In this document: piece after piece, positions 9,886 through 24,465 of the stretch
Layout of the letters: every line of letters starts with the position of its first letter
Position numbering within the stretch: the stretch's first letter is position 1
Source of the DNA: Aphelidium insulamus
Lineage: Eukaryota > Aphelidiomycota > Aphelidea > Aphelidiaceae
Direction: 5' to 3'
Length of the DNA stretch: 64,000 nucleotides
Assembly (NCBI GenBank): GCA_036784855.1
Contig: JAZDSV010000041.1
Span: forward strand, 1-64,000
The notes under the pieces: model-generated
What the model was told of the DNA's origin: nothing
Databases searched by the model: none
Seen by the model: the letters and a program-made list of their open reading frames with translations, nothing else
Translations under genes and position numbers: made by a program

Positions 9886-11096
9886 TTATTCCTCGTATGG
9901 TAGCAAGCTTGACGTTGACATTGACGTCGTATCGGAGAAATGGCGCGCACTGTCGGAGAGGGACTTTGCGGATGCACTTGATCCCAAATTATGCAAGATG
10001 GCGTCTGCTTGTTCGCCTGTCACCGCAACTAGTTTTACTGGGGAGCGTATGAGTTTCATTTCACGCTCATCTTGCGCTTGTCCAGCATTTTGCTGGTCGC
10101 TGTCCGAGATTGTAAACCATTCCGACTGTAACACTTATTAATACAATGATGTTGACCAGATAAAAGTACCTTTGCAAGCGTCTTCCAGTTGTTAAACCAA
10201 CTCTTCCCTTTGGCCCTGTACTGCAGATAGATTCGATACTTTCCCGCCTCGACCGCTTCCCCGTGTAGCAACACTGTGTTCGTGTTGTCAGTAAAATATC
10301 GCTAATAATTTTTACTGTGTCATACATGATTCAGTAAGCTCGTGGTCCTCCAGTAATTTTCCCGCATCCACCTCCCATACTCGAGAAGCAGTTACGCGAT
10401 AGGCTCTTCGTAACCGTATGCGAAATTTATCGGCGTTCATCAGGCGTTTATCATTATTAGTGGCAATTTTAATGGCAATCTCGCCCTTGTTCCATATCAT
10501 CTGGTTATCTGTTGGCGCGGTAATTTCCACCTTGTCTATAATAGTGTGAGCAATCGCAGAATGATGATTGTTTTTCAGTGCATACCTTTCTTGTTCGTAG
10601 TTTCCTTTTTGGGCTCTCTGATGGCAAATTGCTGTGTGTCCAACACAACAGCTTTACCAAAATGCTCGCCATCAGTTTCAATGAGCACATGATAGCTATC
10701 GGCATTGCCTTGGATGTAATCGGGGATAGCAACAGTTAATTGGCCCTCCTTGTTATCCTTGCACGCTTCTTCTACTTTTCCATCAGCAATGTCCGTATCG
10801 CCACGGAAGTAGGTCTTTTTCTTAAGAGTATAGTACAAATTGACCCCAGTATGCTTTCGAGCTTGTCCCACTTTGCATTTGTAGTGAAACATCAGCTCGT
10901 CACGTGGCTGTACTTTCAATCGGCGTATATCTGCCAGTGGGAGTTTTCTGTCTGCGTCACGGTTGGTAAATACTTGTTTGACTTCAATGACTGGGACTGT
11001 CTCGACGACACCTGCAAAATGCCTAGACACCATATCGCCAACAGAAAAGGCTTTGCACTGGCCCAACAAGGCGATGCTCAATAGTAGCCACAGCAT
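9886..11096 (-). CDS. Secreted two-domain beta-sandwich protein, Kre9/Knh1-like, ~354 aa
   Basis: Exons: 11096-10586, 10535-10326, 10273-10170, 10125-9886 (introns 50, 52, 44 nt). The chosen start gives a clear signal peptide ('MLWLLLSIALLGQCKA'); an upstream in-frame ATG at 11189 would bury it. Two similar domains follow. The first spans residues ~25-160 and ends 'LDTQQFAI'. The second begins 'VEITAPTDNQMIWNKGEIAIKI' and ends 'SEWFTISDSD'. The opening ITAPT-x-W-x-x-G of the second domain resembles the fungal Kre9/Knh1 family of secreted wall-glucan proteins; similarity is moderate and judged by eye. The last ~65 residues are Ser-rich and polar, with no GPI signal. It converges on FGAM synthase with a 75-bp gap. 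Confidence 0.65.
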
Positions 11097-11586
11097 AAAT
11101 GCAGTGCTATTCGCGGCCAGTCCACACACTTTTTGTTTTTCTGAAGCAGCGAAGCTTGATATCGACTGCAGCTTGCAGCGATCGACCAATCATATTTAAT
11201 GCGGCGGAGCTCTGCTGCATCTGCTGCATCTTGGCCCAATTAGTGAATCTTGGATAAATGGTCATATCTAAGCCACATTACGTTGACTTGCAAACCTGTT
11301 GATACGTTTACGTATAGTAGCCAATGGCAGATAAGTTCTAATTGTATGGATGCCTGTATTAGGTTTGCAAGGTTTAAAACTATCCTGTAAATATGACACC
11401 TGGCTGACGGACATTTCACGGCACAGTTGATGGCCTTGTGACAATGCCAAAAAAAAATTGTGGCGCAGCTAAGGTCGAGGTTGAGGCGCCGCCATGTTTG
11501 TCGGGGCGCACAAGTTTCACACGCACGCCGCTTCTCTCAGCTTCTCTCTTCCCGTTGTTTTCTCATTCAGCGCTCAATTTGCCGTA
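11097..11586. other. Divergent intergenic region with actin leader
   Basis: No gene is visible. The last ~60 bases before the actin ATG are rich in CT runs (CTTCTCTCAGCTTCTCTCTTCC), typical of strong promoters with pyrimidine-rich start sites. An 11-base A run lies at ~11448-11457. Confidence 0.55.
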
Positions 11587-12876
<1,290 letters not shown>

Positions 12877-13569
12877 ATCACTCGTTTTTAAGGAAGATGT
12901 TGACCGTAGGTGGTGCAGCCAGTGACACGGCAACTGAAAATAAACCGGGACTTTGTCCGTGACCTCTTATTCTCTTCCGGGCATGATATTCGCAATCTTG
13001 TTTGAGGACCTGCGCTGCAAATCTGCTATTAATCGTATTCGTATCTGCTTATGAACAGCATAGACGGGAAATATTAGGTTTAGTACATGTGTACGTACAG
13101 GAAGTCAATTGTGCCAAACGAAGCGGCGGTACAACAGTGTTAAGGCACGAACAACCATGTATAATTTATGCATGTAGCCACAGTCTTATTTAACGTTAAA
13201 TGTTATGTGGACGTGTTTTGGAAGAAATTTTTATCGGACACCATACATCATTGTACCAAACCACACAACGCCTATATCATGCTGCGATAATCATCGGACA
13301 TTATGAACATATTGTATATCTGTGGATGCTGCTATAGAGGGTACTGGAAAGGCCTACAAATACAAGTTGTAAACGCCAAGTTTACACACTGTGCTGTTTG
13401 ACGATGAATCATCGCAGCGCTGACTCAGTAATTGGCCGAGTGATAAAAGCGCGCGCTGGAATACACACACACACACAGAGAGAGAGAGAGACTTGGCTAC
13501 ACTAATACTGCTACTACTACAACTACACACATAGATATACACATATACGCATAGCGTTATCGTGCCGCC
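12877..13569. other. Intergenic region between actin and VPS13
   Basis: No gene is visible. It holds the actin 3' flank with its poly-A signal, mixed AT-rich sequence, and a CA/GA microsatellite close to the VPS13 start. Confidence 0.6.
13462..13490. repeat. (AC)n(AG)n microsatellite
   Basis: ATACACACACACACACAGAG followed by more AG units, about 80 bp before the VPS13 start codon. The same compound style recurs before the IPP isomerase gene and in an intron of the Cyc8-like gene. Confidence 0.9.
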
Positions 13570-16500
13570 ATGTTTGAACAGCTACTGGCTGACGTGCTGG
13601 TCAGTAGTGCTCTTTGTCCACCATGCCAGTGCTGATGGCGCGCACGTGCAGAACAAGGTGCTCGGTGACTATGTGAGCAATTTGGAGAGAAATCAATTGA
13701 ACGTTGGTATCTGGGCTGGTGAGTATGCTGTCCACTTGCTCATGGCTCTTCCAGTAACGCAATGCAGGCGATGTTGTGCTGAAGAATCTGAGGCTGCGCA
13801 AAGAGGCGCTGGAAAAGTTCCAGCTGCCGATAGAAGTTCGCGACGGGTTCCTCGGTGAACTGACCCTGCTTATACCGTTCGTATACTATTATATGTATAC
13901 CTGGATATATGCATCTGAAACTTGGCATACAGCTGGAAGAATTTGAAGAATACACCGGTGCAGATCAAGATTAAGGACGTGTTGCTGCTTGCCGGGCCGT
14001 CAGACGACTCGGACTATGTGTTTGATGCGCAGGTGGAGCGCGAACGTCTGCACAAGGTCAAGCAAGAACAGCTGGAGAGTGCGGAGCTGCTCTCTATGCA
14101 AAAGTTGCAGGCGGAATGCAAGTTGTTTTGTGGAATTGATAACCATTTTAATATGCTTACATTCTTGCGTGATAGCGGACAGCACACAGCAGAACCAGGC
14201 GTCCTTCACCGAACAACTGGTCACAAAGATTATCGACAATTTGCAAATATCTGTCAGCAACATTCACATTTGCTACGAAGACAATTTGTCTCATCCCGAG
14301 CACCCGTTCTCGGTGGGCTTGAGCATTGGCGGCCTGTATGCCGTTAGTACCGATGAGAACTGGCAAGAAAAGTTTATATCAACGGCGCGCAGCACCATAA
14401 ACAAGCTCATAAAGCTGGACGCTCTATCCGTGTATTGGAACACAAACTTGTCCCCAAAGATGCTCGCGCCGGGAGACAGTGCGGGCGGCAACACTGCCGA
14501 GAGTGTTGATCGACTGCGGCAAATGTTTGCCGACAAGAATCGCGCCGGTGCCGACTATTTGATCCGCCCGGTGACTGCATTGTCGCGGCTGACTGTTCGC
14601 AAGCATCCGGTCGGGCAGCAGCCGAAATACAATATGCAGCTTGAATGTGCCGAGCTGGCGTTCGAGCTGGATGACAGTCAGTACACGGACGGCAATTTTG
14701 TTGCCGCCTACTTTTCCACGCTGATCCGCGCACGAGAGGCAAGTCCACAGGTGTCCAGTTTAATTTATTTTTAGTAATACATCGCAGTATCGAAGATGGA
14801 GGCCGAGCAGAGAATTGACACCAAAGACGCACCCGCGTGAGTTTTGGGTGTTTGCGATCGAGGCTGTGCGCCACAAAGTGCATGAGAAACGCTACAAGAA
14901 CTCGTGGGCGTACTTTCAGGACCGTCGTGATAAGCGCATCGAGTACAAAGCGTTATGGAAGCGTAAGCGACACGTTGGTGCGGTGCCTCCGGGCGACCAG
15001 CAACGATTGGACCTGCTGGAAATGGATCTGTCCGTGCCGGATATTCGATTCTTTCGCAGTCTGGCCGATGTGGAATTCCGTCGTGAGCACCCCGAACGTG
15101 AAGAAGTTGCTCCTGGCAGTCAGAAGAAGCAACAGAATGGGAGCTGGGTTGGCTGGCTACTTGGTGGCGTGGTATGCAAATTGGGCTTATTGTTGTTGAT
15201 AGATGTTACAAATGTTAATTTGAACTGCAGACTGCCAAGGTCAAGGACGAGCCGACAGCGGAGCAGCGGGAATTTATTCGCTCTACAATCGAGTGGGACG
15301 ACTCTGTTTTGACGGCCACGGCTTCACAGCCCGACTCGGTGCTCATCCTGCTCGAAGTCAAACTGGAGACGGGTGCTGTGAGACTGTTGCGCAATCGTCA
15401 CGCCAACGACGGCGCCGAATCCGTCGAACTGGAGTTGACGAAATTGAGCATGCAGCTGATGAAGCGCCCAGACTCGCAGCGCGTCGTCGTGGCGCTGTCA
15501 GACTTGAAGTGCGTGGACAATTTCACCGAGCATTCCGTGCATCGAACAATTGTCCGCGCACGCGACGACGATGCCGGGTCTGCTGTCAGCATTGGCGGCG
15601 GCGGAACAAGTATCGCATCCTCGGTGAAGCGGCGGGATTTCTTCAACTTGGAATTTGAGGCCAAGCCTTTGGACCTGCACGCAGATTATGCGCTCAACTT
15701 GTGGATGCGTCACGCCGAAATTGTTATCATACCGTCATTGTTCAAGGAGCTGTCTGCATTTTTTGCACAACGATGTTCCGACCCGGCGCTCGAGGCACTA
15801 AAGGCCGCAGCGGGGGAAAAAGTGTCGGAAAGTCTGCGCGGAATCACCAAGGCAGGTTTGCAGTTTGCATTGGAGGCGCACCGAAGCGTCGATGTAAACA
15901 TTGACATTGCTGCGCCAATTCTCATCGTGCCCGAGAGGTACATCTGCACTAATTTGTGGAAATTATTTCTCAACATATAGCTGTGCGGAGGAGGATGGAA
16001 CCGTGCTGCTGGCAGATCTCGGCCACTTGACGGTGACGTCTGATTTGGTGACCCGGGAGCAGAAGCAGTCGGTGGAGGAGCGCATCAACGACATTGATGC
16101 GGCGGAGCTTGAGTCGCTGATGTACGACAAGTTTCGCGTCGGATTGCAGCAGCTCCAGATTATTATTGGCCGCCACTCGCAATCCATGTCGGCCGCCACG
16201 GCATTGAGTGACGATGATCGACATGAAAATCTCTACTTGCTGCCACGCACCAACCTGACCCTGGTGGCCGAGTCATCCATTCTGCCCAACGCACTCAATC
16301 TGGCCAAGACGCGGATTAAAGGCAATTTGCCGGACCTGACGCTATGCATTAGCGATGAAAAGTATTGGTCGCTGATGCGGCTGGCCAAATTGTTTTCAGA
16401 TCTCAGCCCGCCCGATGTGGACGCAGCTCCTGTTGCGGCGGCCGCCGATTCGGCTCTAGTGCAGCTGCTGGTGGCAGAGAATATGGACGTGGCGCCAGCG

Positions 16501-19500
16501 GGTGGCGAAGAGGACTGTTCAGTTCAGCTGCACCGATCAGAGTCGCGCGAGTCGGCAGCCAGCACAGAATTGCTTGCCAACGCCGTCAAGATCATGGACC
16601 GCGTGCTGGCTCGGCTTGATTTCACGGCAGACCGAGTGTCCGTCAAGGTGTCCCGCGGCAGCGGTGAGCTGCTGCTGACGTGCGATCTGCGTACGGTCAA
16701 CTTTAGTCTGGAGGCTAAACCATTTGACATGACGCTGGACTGTTCTGTCGGCGCTGTGGGAGTATGTGATGAGACACTCAAGTTACCAACCGCCGAACCT
16801 TCATCGCCGGCTGCGTCTCACGCAGTACCCAGGAACAAGATACTTGACAGCAGAATGGATGACGGCACAATGGCCCGGCTGTCGCTACGTCAAGTTCGAC
16901 GCGAGCACCCCGACTTTCTTACCACGATCCGCGGCGTCGATCGTAATCTCCAAGTGGAGTTTGCCGACATTTATGTTGGTGTCAATAATCAATCGTTGGC
17001 CACGCTGTACGAATTTGCCATGCAGACTATCAAACGTGGCAATGTCGATATGCCTGCTGCTCCCAACGCCAACTCTAGCGGAGACGCGACTGATCAGGCT
17101 GTCGGCGATAGCAATGACAACAACAGCACCACTGGCAGCGGCGTGAACATGGAAATGACATTCAAGTTGCCGTTGCTGACCGTCCAGCTGGACGAGACTG
17201 ATCGTCCGCTGGCCAGCGCTGCAGTCAAGGAGTGCACGACCGTGCTCAAGATGAATCAGGACGACACGCTGAGTGTCGATGTCAAGCTGGGAAGCATTGT
17301 GGTTCTTAATCAGCGCCAGTATCCAGACAGCGTCCACTGGGAGCGATTTCTGGTAATGGAACAGCAGCCGAAGACCGACTCTAATTCCGCCACCGACGAT
17401 AACCAATGTTTCCTGGATTTGACATTCCAAAGTTATAAGCGCCAGCTTTCGACGTACCCGGGCTACGGCAGTGCGTTGAAAGTTCGTGCAGGCGCTGTCC
17501 AGCTGCGATTTATGGAGCAATTTATGACGGATCTGTTGCAATACGTGCTCTTTGTTGCCAAAATACCCAAACAGGTCGACTATAAGATCTCTGCTGTCGA
17601 TAATAATAATAAGGCCGCAAAGAATGCAGAGCCGAAGGAAGGACCTGATGCATTTGCTGACGCCAACGACGAAGACGACGAGGGAGCTTTCATGTTTGAT
17701 GCTGAATTTGACGCACCGATTGTGACGATTCCACGCAACGATAATTCTCGCGATTGCTTGATCTTTAATCTGGGCCACGTGCTTGCCAAGAACAAGCTGG
17801 TCTCTGCCGTAGCTGAGAGCGACCAGAGTAGCTCGGACCATCAATCACAAGTCAACACCATCTCAGTCGTCATCAAAGATATTGGTGTCGCGTCGCAGAT
17901 GGCTGCGTCAAGTTCATCATCATCGTCATCATCTGCAAAGTCAACGTCGTCAAGCTCGACCGGCGCATCAACATTGTGCATTTTGAAGAATGCCACGGTG
18001 GAGTTGGCTGTAGAGATCCCCGATAACAGCCCCACCACAAAGTTGTGGGTCAATATGCCGGTGTAAGAGTTACTTTCGATAATATTGCGCTGTCTCATTT
18101 AACGTATAGTGCCAATATGGAGCTTGCAGCACCGCAGCTGACGTTGACGCTTGACGTGGTCAAGTTTATCGCCGACTCGCCGCTGCTTAAAACCAATACC
18201 GCTGACGTAGAGGCACTCAAGAAGGCAAAACCAGGTGCTGACAACAAGGATAGCGGTGCCATGTCCGTTGTCACGACGACTGCCACAACGAGCGCCGAAC
18301 CTGTGCAGACCATGGATGCCACTGTGGTGCTTAATCAGGCGCAGCTGTCGCTATTGGATACGCGTGGTCGCCAGTTTGCCGCAGTTATCCTCGATGGACT
18401 AAATGTCTCGTGTGGCCTGTTCCGCGACGACTCGCTCAAGCTCCAGGCGTCTGCCGACGACATTGTGCTTCTAGACTCTTCGGATTCACAGACGAAATTT
18501 CGCGAAATTATGCCGCCATCTGCCGCCGCGACCGGCAGTGAACACAAAGTTGTGGCGGTCGAGTTCTCGACGAACGCCGCGAAAGAAGCCGTTGTTCTAG
18601 TGGCGCTGACTCGGCCCAAGCTAATTGTGGTGCCCGAATACTTTTTCCTGTTGCAACAATTCGGACAGATCGGCTTTGAGCAGTCTCTATATGGACAGTC
18701 GGCGCCGATGTCTACGGCACAACAGTCAGCGGTGACTCCTATGCATAGTGGCGGCGATGTGGAAAAGTCCTCGCAGCAATCTGCTGCCAAACAACCTGAC
18801 TCCCAGCAAGAATCACCTCCGATAAAGTTCCGCGTAGCCATCACCGATCTGGAGCTGCTGGTGTTGCGGGATGCCACGCTCCCACAAACAGATGCGCTTG
18901 CCTTGAACATTACGGAACTGGTGACCGCACGAGAAAACATTCTGTCGTTTGCCCTGCACCAGCTATCCTGCTCCCTGTTCAATATGCATGACCGCTCTGC
19001 CACCGCTGTTCGCATCATTGAACCGCTGGATGTATCCATGTTTCTCGATGCACGAGCGGACCCGTCGTCGCCTGTCGCCACAAAGTCTGATGGCACCGCT
19101 TCGATTGCGCTGACCGTACCCGAGACGATAATGTGCCGTATCTCATACCGCGATATCCTGATACTGACTGATATTGTGCAACGCATATCGGCTTTGGCCA
19201 CACAGGCGGTCCAAGATCATCCTGGTTTGTTCATTATTTTTTATCGTTTTATATATGTTGTACTTATAATATGACAAAGCACCCAAGCCGAAAAAAGAAG
19301 AATCGTCTCCGTCGACGGCCGAGGCAGTGTACGCCCGAGCCCAGAGTTTTGTCGACCAGGCCAAAGAACTCAACATTCCCGCCGGCAAAGAGAAGGTTGG
19401 TGTCTTATATTCCTATCTGCTATAGCGATATAAAACGGACAGTGTATGGTCACAGTCAAGGGCGCCCGACTAATTATCATTGACGATTTGGACAAGCTTC

Positions 19501-22500
19501 AAGTCCCAATGTTTGACGCGCTAGTGGAACCGTTTGACGTAGATCTCACTGACTGGTCGCGTTCGGTCCGTCAACAATGTGACTGCCATATATATATCGC
19601 TGCTAAATCTGCGTGCAGGTAAAATTATCGTGCAAAATACCGCTGCAAGTAGGTTTCTACAACATTACCAATTCGCACTGGGAGCCGCTGTTGGAACCGT
19701 GGAGCGTCTCTGTGGCGGTGAGTGACATTGCATAGTCCATGCCTGCCTTTATATATTGTGCAGTTATCCCGCAATCCCAAGACAAGCGAAATGGAGTTCT
19801 TAATGTCTTCGGACAAGAAGTTGGACATCAATGTGTCGCATTACCTGTTTAACACAATCAATGAGGCTCAGCGCCGGATTTCCACGGCTGATACCGCCCG
19901 ACTTCCCGCTAGAGACTCTGACTCGGCATACGTCGTACGCAACCTACTTGGCTTTCCCGTTATGCTGTGGTCTGGTGACAGTGAGCCGGTAAGTCTGGCC
20001 GATGGTGCCACTATGCCGTGGACTTTTGAGGACTGGCGCAAGATGCGCGAGGTACTTTGGACTTTTATCCCACTGATTCTGACGGCTTTAGGACTTGAGG
20101 ACCCGAACGCACTCCATCAATGTGCAGGTGAACGGGCCGTCGTGCGAGAGTGTCAAGAATATTGGAATCGACAGGGAGTGCCGCCGCGTCTACCCGCTGC
20201 ACCCTCGCATCGACGGCGTACAGCATCGGATCATGTGCGAAGTGGGTCTCAGCGGCAATGTCAAGACGGTGACATTCCGGTCGTGCTTTCGCGTGGAAAA
20301 CTGCACCGCCGTGACTGTGGAGGTCGCTGTTCTTGACAGCAACGGTCATCAGGTGTCCACGTTTTCAGTGCCTAGCGGAGGATTCGGCGCACTGCCGCTG
20401 CTCTCTGCGCACCAGCATCGTTTCCACGTTCGACCAGATGGGTTTGGTTTCGGCTGGTCGAAAAAGTTTATGGCTGGCACGATTTCACGGACGGCAAGCA
20501 GGGCACAGTGACGTGCGAATCAGATGCGGATAGCGCTGATCATTTCCACCTGCGGCTGTGCCCTCTGGCTGACAAAAAGGCTGTTGAATTCGGGTATGAA
20601 TTACATTTAATTTGTGTAATATACATATTAACAATTTCCACAGTGACTATCCAAACTTGTCGCTGAGCATTCTTCCACCCGCCGAACTGGAGAATCTGTT
20701 GCCGTACGATATAAAGTATTCGCTTTTTGACAAGGATTCGAAGCAAGGCCACAGTGGATTCTTATATCAGGGCCAGGCGACACCTCTCTACGCCGTGAAT
20801 CCCACACACCAGATTGTCTTGCGCATAGAGATTCCTGATGCTGGTACGTGCTATGCTATCGCTGATCACGAGACATAATCTTAATCTACAGGATTCGGGT
20901 TGAGCGACGCGGCGATAATAAACAACGCCGCCGAATTCGGGGTGGAAGATGCCTTGGTTGTGCGCGATGAAGGCGGCCATGAGCTGCACTTGAAAATGCA
21001 GTCCTCGCTAAAGATGGAAGGTTGTGACGTGCGCAAAGTGTCCATCTATGCTCCGTACGTGATAATCAACAAGTCTGGCCTGGACTTGGAGTACAAAGCC
21101 AGCTCCATGGCGGTGTTTCATCGCTCTGCCGCCGGCCAGATGTCGCAGCCGCGCAACCAACATCCAGCAACCAGTGCCGAGAGCGCCTCTGTTGTCACGC
21201 GACCCGCCACCATCAAACCACTCATGTTCTCGTTCTTGTCATCCGAGACTCTTCGCGGCCGCATCGCCGTCCGCTCGGACGACACCGAGTGGAGCCATTC
21301 ATTCAGCTTGGACGCGGTTGGCCGCCTATCCGAAGTGCAGATGAAGGTCAAGTCTTCTGTGACGGCGGCTCTCGGGTGCCATATCACATCCGGCACTGGC
21401 AAGGTACGTGCGAACATCTTATATTATCATAAGTTTCATGATTGTACAGTATTGTCTGAGCAAGGTTGTGACACTCACACCACGCTACATGGTCAAGAAC
21501 CGCATGGGCGAGACGTTACAAGTGCGTCTCTACCAGTCGGACTTGTGCGGAGAGGTAGAGGCCAAAACAACTCGTCCGCTACTCCGTGTCTCCGAGTCGG
21601 TTGAAGCGCGACTTGTCCAGCTGCGACTTCCATCTATCGTGGACGAGTGGTATGTGTGTGCATATATAGATGGAGTGCACAGCATTCATATGCATGGCAC
21701 CATAGGTCAGCGCCCGTGGCATTTAGTTCAATTGGCAAATCCTATGTGAAACTGGTGGACCGCGCCAAGAAGAAGGAGATACTTGTGTGTGTGGACGTGA
21801 CAGTGCGAGACGCGATATTTGTGTTGGCCGTGAGCCGCGTGGAGCCCACTGGGTGGCCGTTCCGCATTGACAACGAGTCCAGCGTAGATGTGATCGTACA
21901 GCAGACGGTCTGTATTATTATTTTACTTTCCTTGCTGAATGTACGTAACCATATATACATCAGCACGCTGCGCCCCGCTACCAAATCGTGGCCGGCCAGT
22001 CAATGTTGTTTGCGTGGGATGAGCCGGCATATACGGAAAAGTTGCTCACTGTGCAGCTTGGCGGCCACGAGCGCCAAGTCAACATTCAGGAAATCGGACA
22101 ACTAGTGCCATTCACCTACCGCGTACGTCCATACTCTCTGCCGTATCTGTATATTCACATGTGTAGCACGAGGGCAAGAAGAAAAACCTGGCCATGTCGA
22201 TGGATGTGGTGGCGGACGGGCCGACGTTTGTGCTGAAGCTGGGCGACTGGAAACAGACATCCAAGTCACGGTTCCGCAAGTCGCGCAGAGCTGCCGAGGC
22301 TGCAAAGGGCAGCGAGGAAGATTTTGAGGTCGTTGACGTCGATGCCAAAGTATTGTTCAGTGCCCGGCTGAAACTGAGCGGCATCGGTGTGTCGATGGTG
22401 GATCGCCATCACCGAGAGTTGATTTACGCAACAATGCGCGATGTGGAACTGGCCTTCTCGGACGCCACTGTCTACGAATCGTTGAGTGCTTCCGTGGCCT

Positions 22501-24290
22501 GGATCCAGGTGGACAACCAGGAACCGGAGGCCGCCGATCCCATCATCCTCTACCCCACGGTTATTGGCCGCGAAAAAGACGTCGAAGCACACCCGGCATT
22601 CAAGCTAGCCCTGGTCCGCACAAAGGATCAATGTACGTGGCTGCTGTGTATACACAGCAAGTTCTGATTACTTCTAAATAGCATATGGTGTCGACTGCTA
22701 CAAGTACTTTACGTGTCTGCTGCAAGAAATATCGCTCGATTTGGAGGAGGAGTTTCTCTACAAGCTCGTGGACGTGTTCAAGTTCGATACGGTGGGCGTG
22801 GATTCCGACAGCGCCTGTCTGTGGGACAACTCACCGCCCATCACTGAAGTGGAGGGCGAGTCGGAGGGCGGCCGCATGTACTTTGAACTGTTCCACATTC
22901 AGCCCATGAAGTTCACCTTGTCCTTTTATCTGTCCGAGAAGAAGAAGAAGACGATCGGGGTGCAGTCAGCGGCGCTGAACCCGCTGAACTATGCCGTCAA
23001 TGTGCTCTCACTTGCGCTGGGCAACATTAGTGTAAGGACGCTGTACTCTGCCCGCTGTCGCTTATTATGTGACAGGACGCACCAATACGTTTGCACGCGC
23101 TGATTGTGGAAAATCCCATCGTGACCGTGAGCACGATGCTCAGCTTCATTCAGCAGTACTACATGCAGGCGGCACTAGGTCAGCTGCACAAGGTCCTTGG
23201 CTCTGCAGATGTTCTCGGCAACCCGGTGGGACTGTTTTCGTCCATCGGTTCCGGAGTAAAGGATGTGTTTTACGAACCTTATCTGGGCTTTGTCAGCGAC
23301 CGGCCACAAGATGTGGGCATCGGTCTGGCCAAGGTCTGTTTGCACAATGTTGTCTACCATAGTATCACTTTAACTCAATATTGCCTCAGGGCACGGCATC
23401 ACTACTGAAAAAGACTGTCTACGGCTTTAGTGACACATTCTCCAAATTCACTGGCAGCGTGGGCAAGGGCCTGGCGTCTGCCACACTGGATGAAGAGTTC
23501 CAGGAGCAGCGGAAGACATCGCGCGCGCGCAACAAACCCCGCCACGCCACACATGGTGTCGCCAAAGGAGCGTCGTCGTTTGCACACAGCGTAGTCAGCG
23601 GTGTGACGGGAATTGTGGAGCAGCCGATGCGCGGCGCCGAGAAGAGCGGCGTTGGTGGCTTTATGAAGGGTCTGGGCAAGGGCCTGGTTGGGTAGGTGGC
23701 ATTGTGTCCATTACATGCATCACGAAATCTAATGACAGCAGCGCGGTGACCAAACCAATTGTTGGTGTGTTTGACCTGGCCAGCAATGTGACCGAGGGTA
23801 TCAAACAGGCCACCACGGCATTTGACGAGCGTGAACTGGACCGAGTACGAGCACCGCGAGTAATCGGCGTCGACTCGGTGCTGAAGCCGTACAATGAGCG
23901 CGAAGCCACTGGCGCGTCGTGGCTGTACGAAATGGACGGCGGCAAACACGCAAGTGAAGCATACGTGGCCCACCTGGAGTTGCAGCAAGAGCGCAATGTG
24001 GTGTTTGTAACGGCCAAAAATGTCATTCTGGCCCACTATGATCATTTGGATGTGGAGTGGTGCATTCCGTACAAAGGTGTGTGTGTGTATGTGTACATTT
24101 AGCTAGATGACACTCACACTGCACAGATATTGCCCAAGTGCGCTCCATAAACAATGGGCGCAGTCTAATGTTTGAGCGCAAGTATGACAAGGCACAGCAG
24201 ACGCTTGTGCTGCCAGATGGGCGCAGTAGCAAATGGCTTCTCGGCAACATTGAACAGGCTCTCGCCTACTACCGCTCAGAGTGCTGCTAG
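13570..24290 (+). CDS. VPS13: VPS13 bridge-like lipid-transfer protein, ~3100 aa
   Basis: VPS13 proteins carry lipids between membranes at contact sites. The N-terminus is a chorein domain: 'MFEQLLADVL', 'NQLNVGIWAGDVVLKNLRL', 'IPWKNLKNTPVQIKIKDVLLL'. Next come the extended channel repeats ('LVTKIIDNLQISVSNIHICYED', 'YRRWRPSRELTPKTHPREFW', 'LIVPES'), a VAB adaptor region (~19.9-22.6 kb), the conserved C-terminal block ('VGLFSSIGSGVKDVFYEPYLGF', 'GTASLLKKTVYGFSDTFSKFTGSVGKGLA') and a PH-like end ('ERKYDKAQQTLVLPDG'). Early exons are 13570-13599, 13652-13718, 13768-13876, 13933-14117, 14176-~14750, 14788-15171, 15231-15937, 15981-18062 and 18110-19224. The fourth intron (14118-14175) is GC-AG by frame. 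The donor after 14738 is ambiguous between GCAAGT and a GT 12 bases later. An A5 run at 20461-20465 needs one extra A to keep the VAB frame. A Ser-rich insert lies near 17.9 kb. Confidence 0.93.
20461..20465 (+). other. Apparent frameshift in the VPS13 VAB region
   Basis: The frame reads 'RPDGFGFGWSKK' and then runs to a stop. One extra A in this A5 run gives 'KKVYGWHDFTDGKQGTVTC', which continues smoothly through the next exon junction. No intron with usable borders explains it. A homopolymer sequencing error is likeliest; a true mutation would truncate the protein at about two thirds. Confidence 0.65.
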
Positions 24291-24349
24291 TTGCCGTGAA
24301 CATATACTAATATATAAATATTTGTAAATATCAATGTGAACATTTATAT

Positions 24350-24350
<1 letters not shown>

Positions 24351-24409
<59 letters not shown>

Positions 24410-24453
24410 CAGGGCACAGTGACAACACAAAGGATTCCCACACACACACACAC
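24351..24453. repeat. Compound microsatellite block (TA)n(GA)n ... (CA)n
   Basis: About 30 bases of TA repeats, then about 28 bases of GA repeats (24382-24409), then CA repeats at 24439-24453. It fills the 175-bp gap between the VPS13 stop and the IPP isomerase start. Confidence 0.9.
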
Positions 24454-24465
24454 AACTGCAATCAC

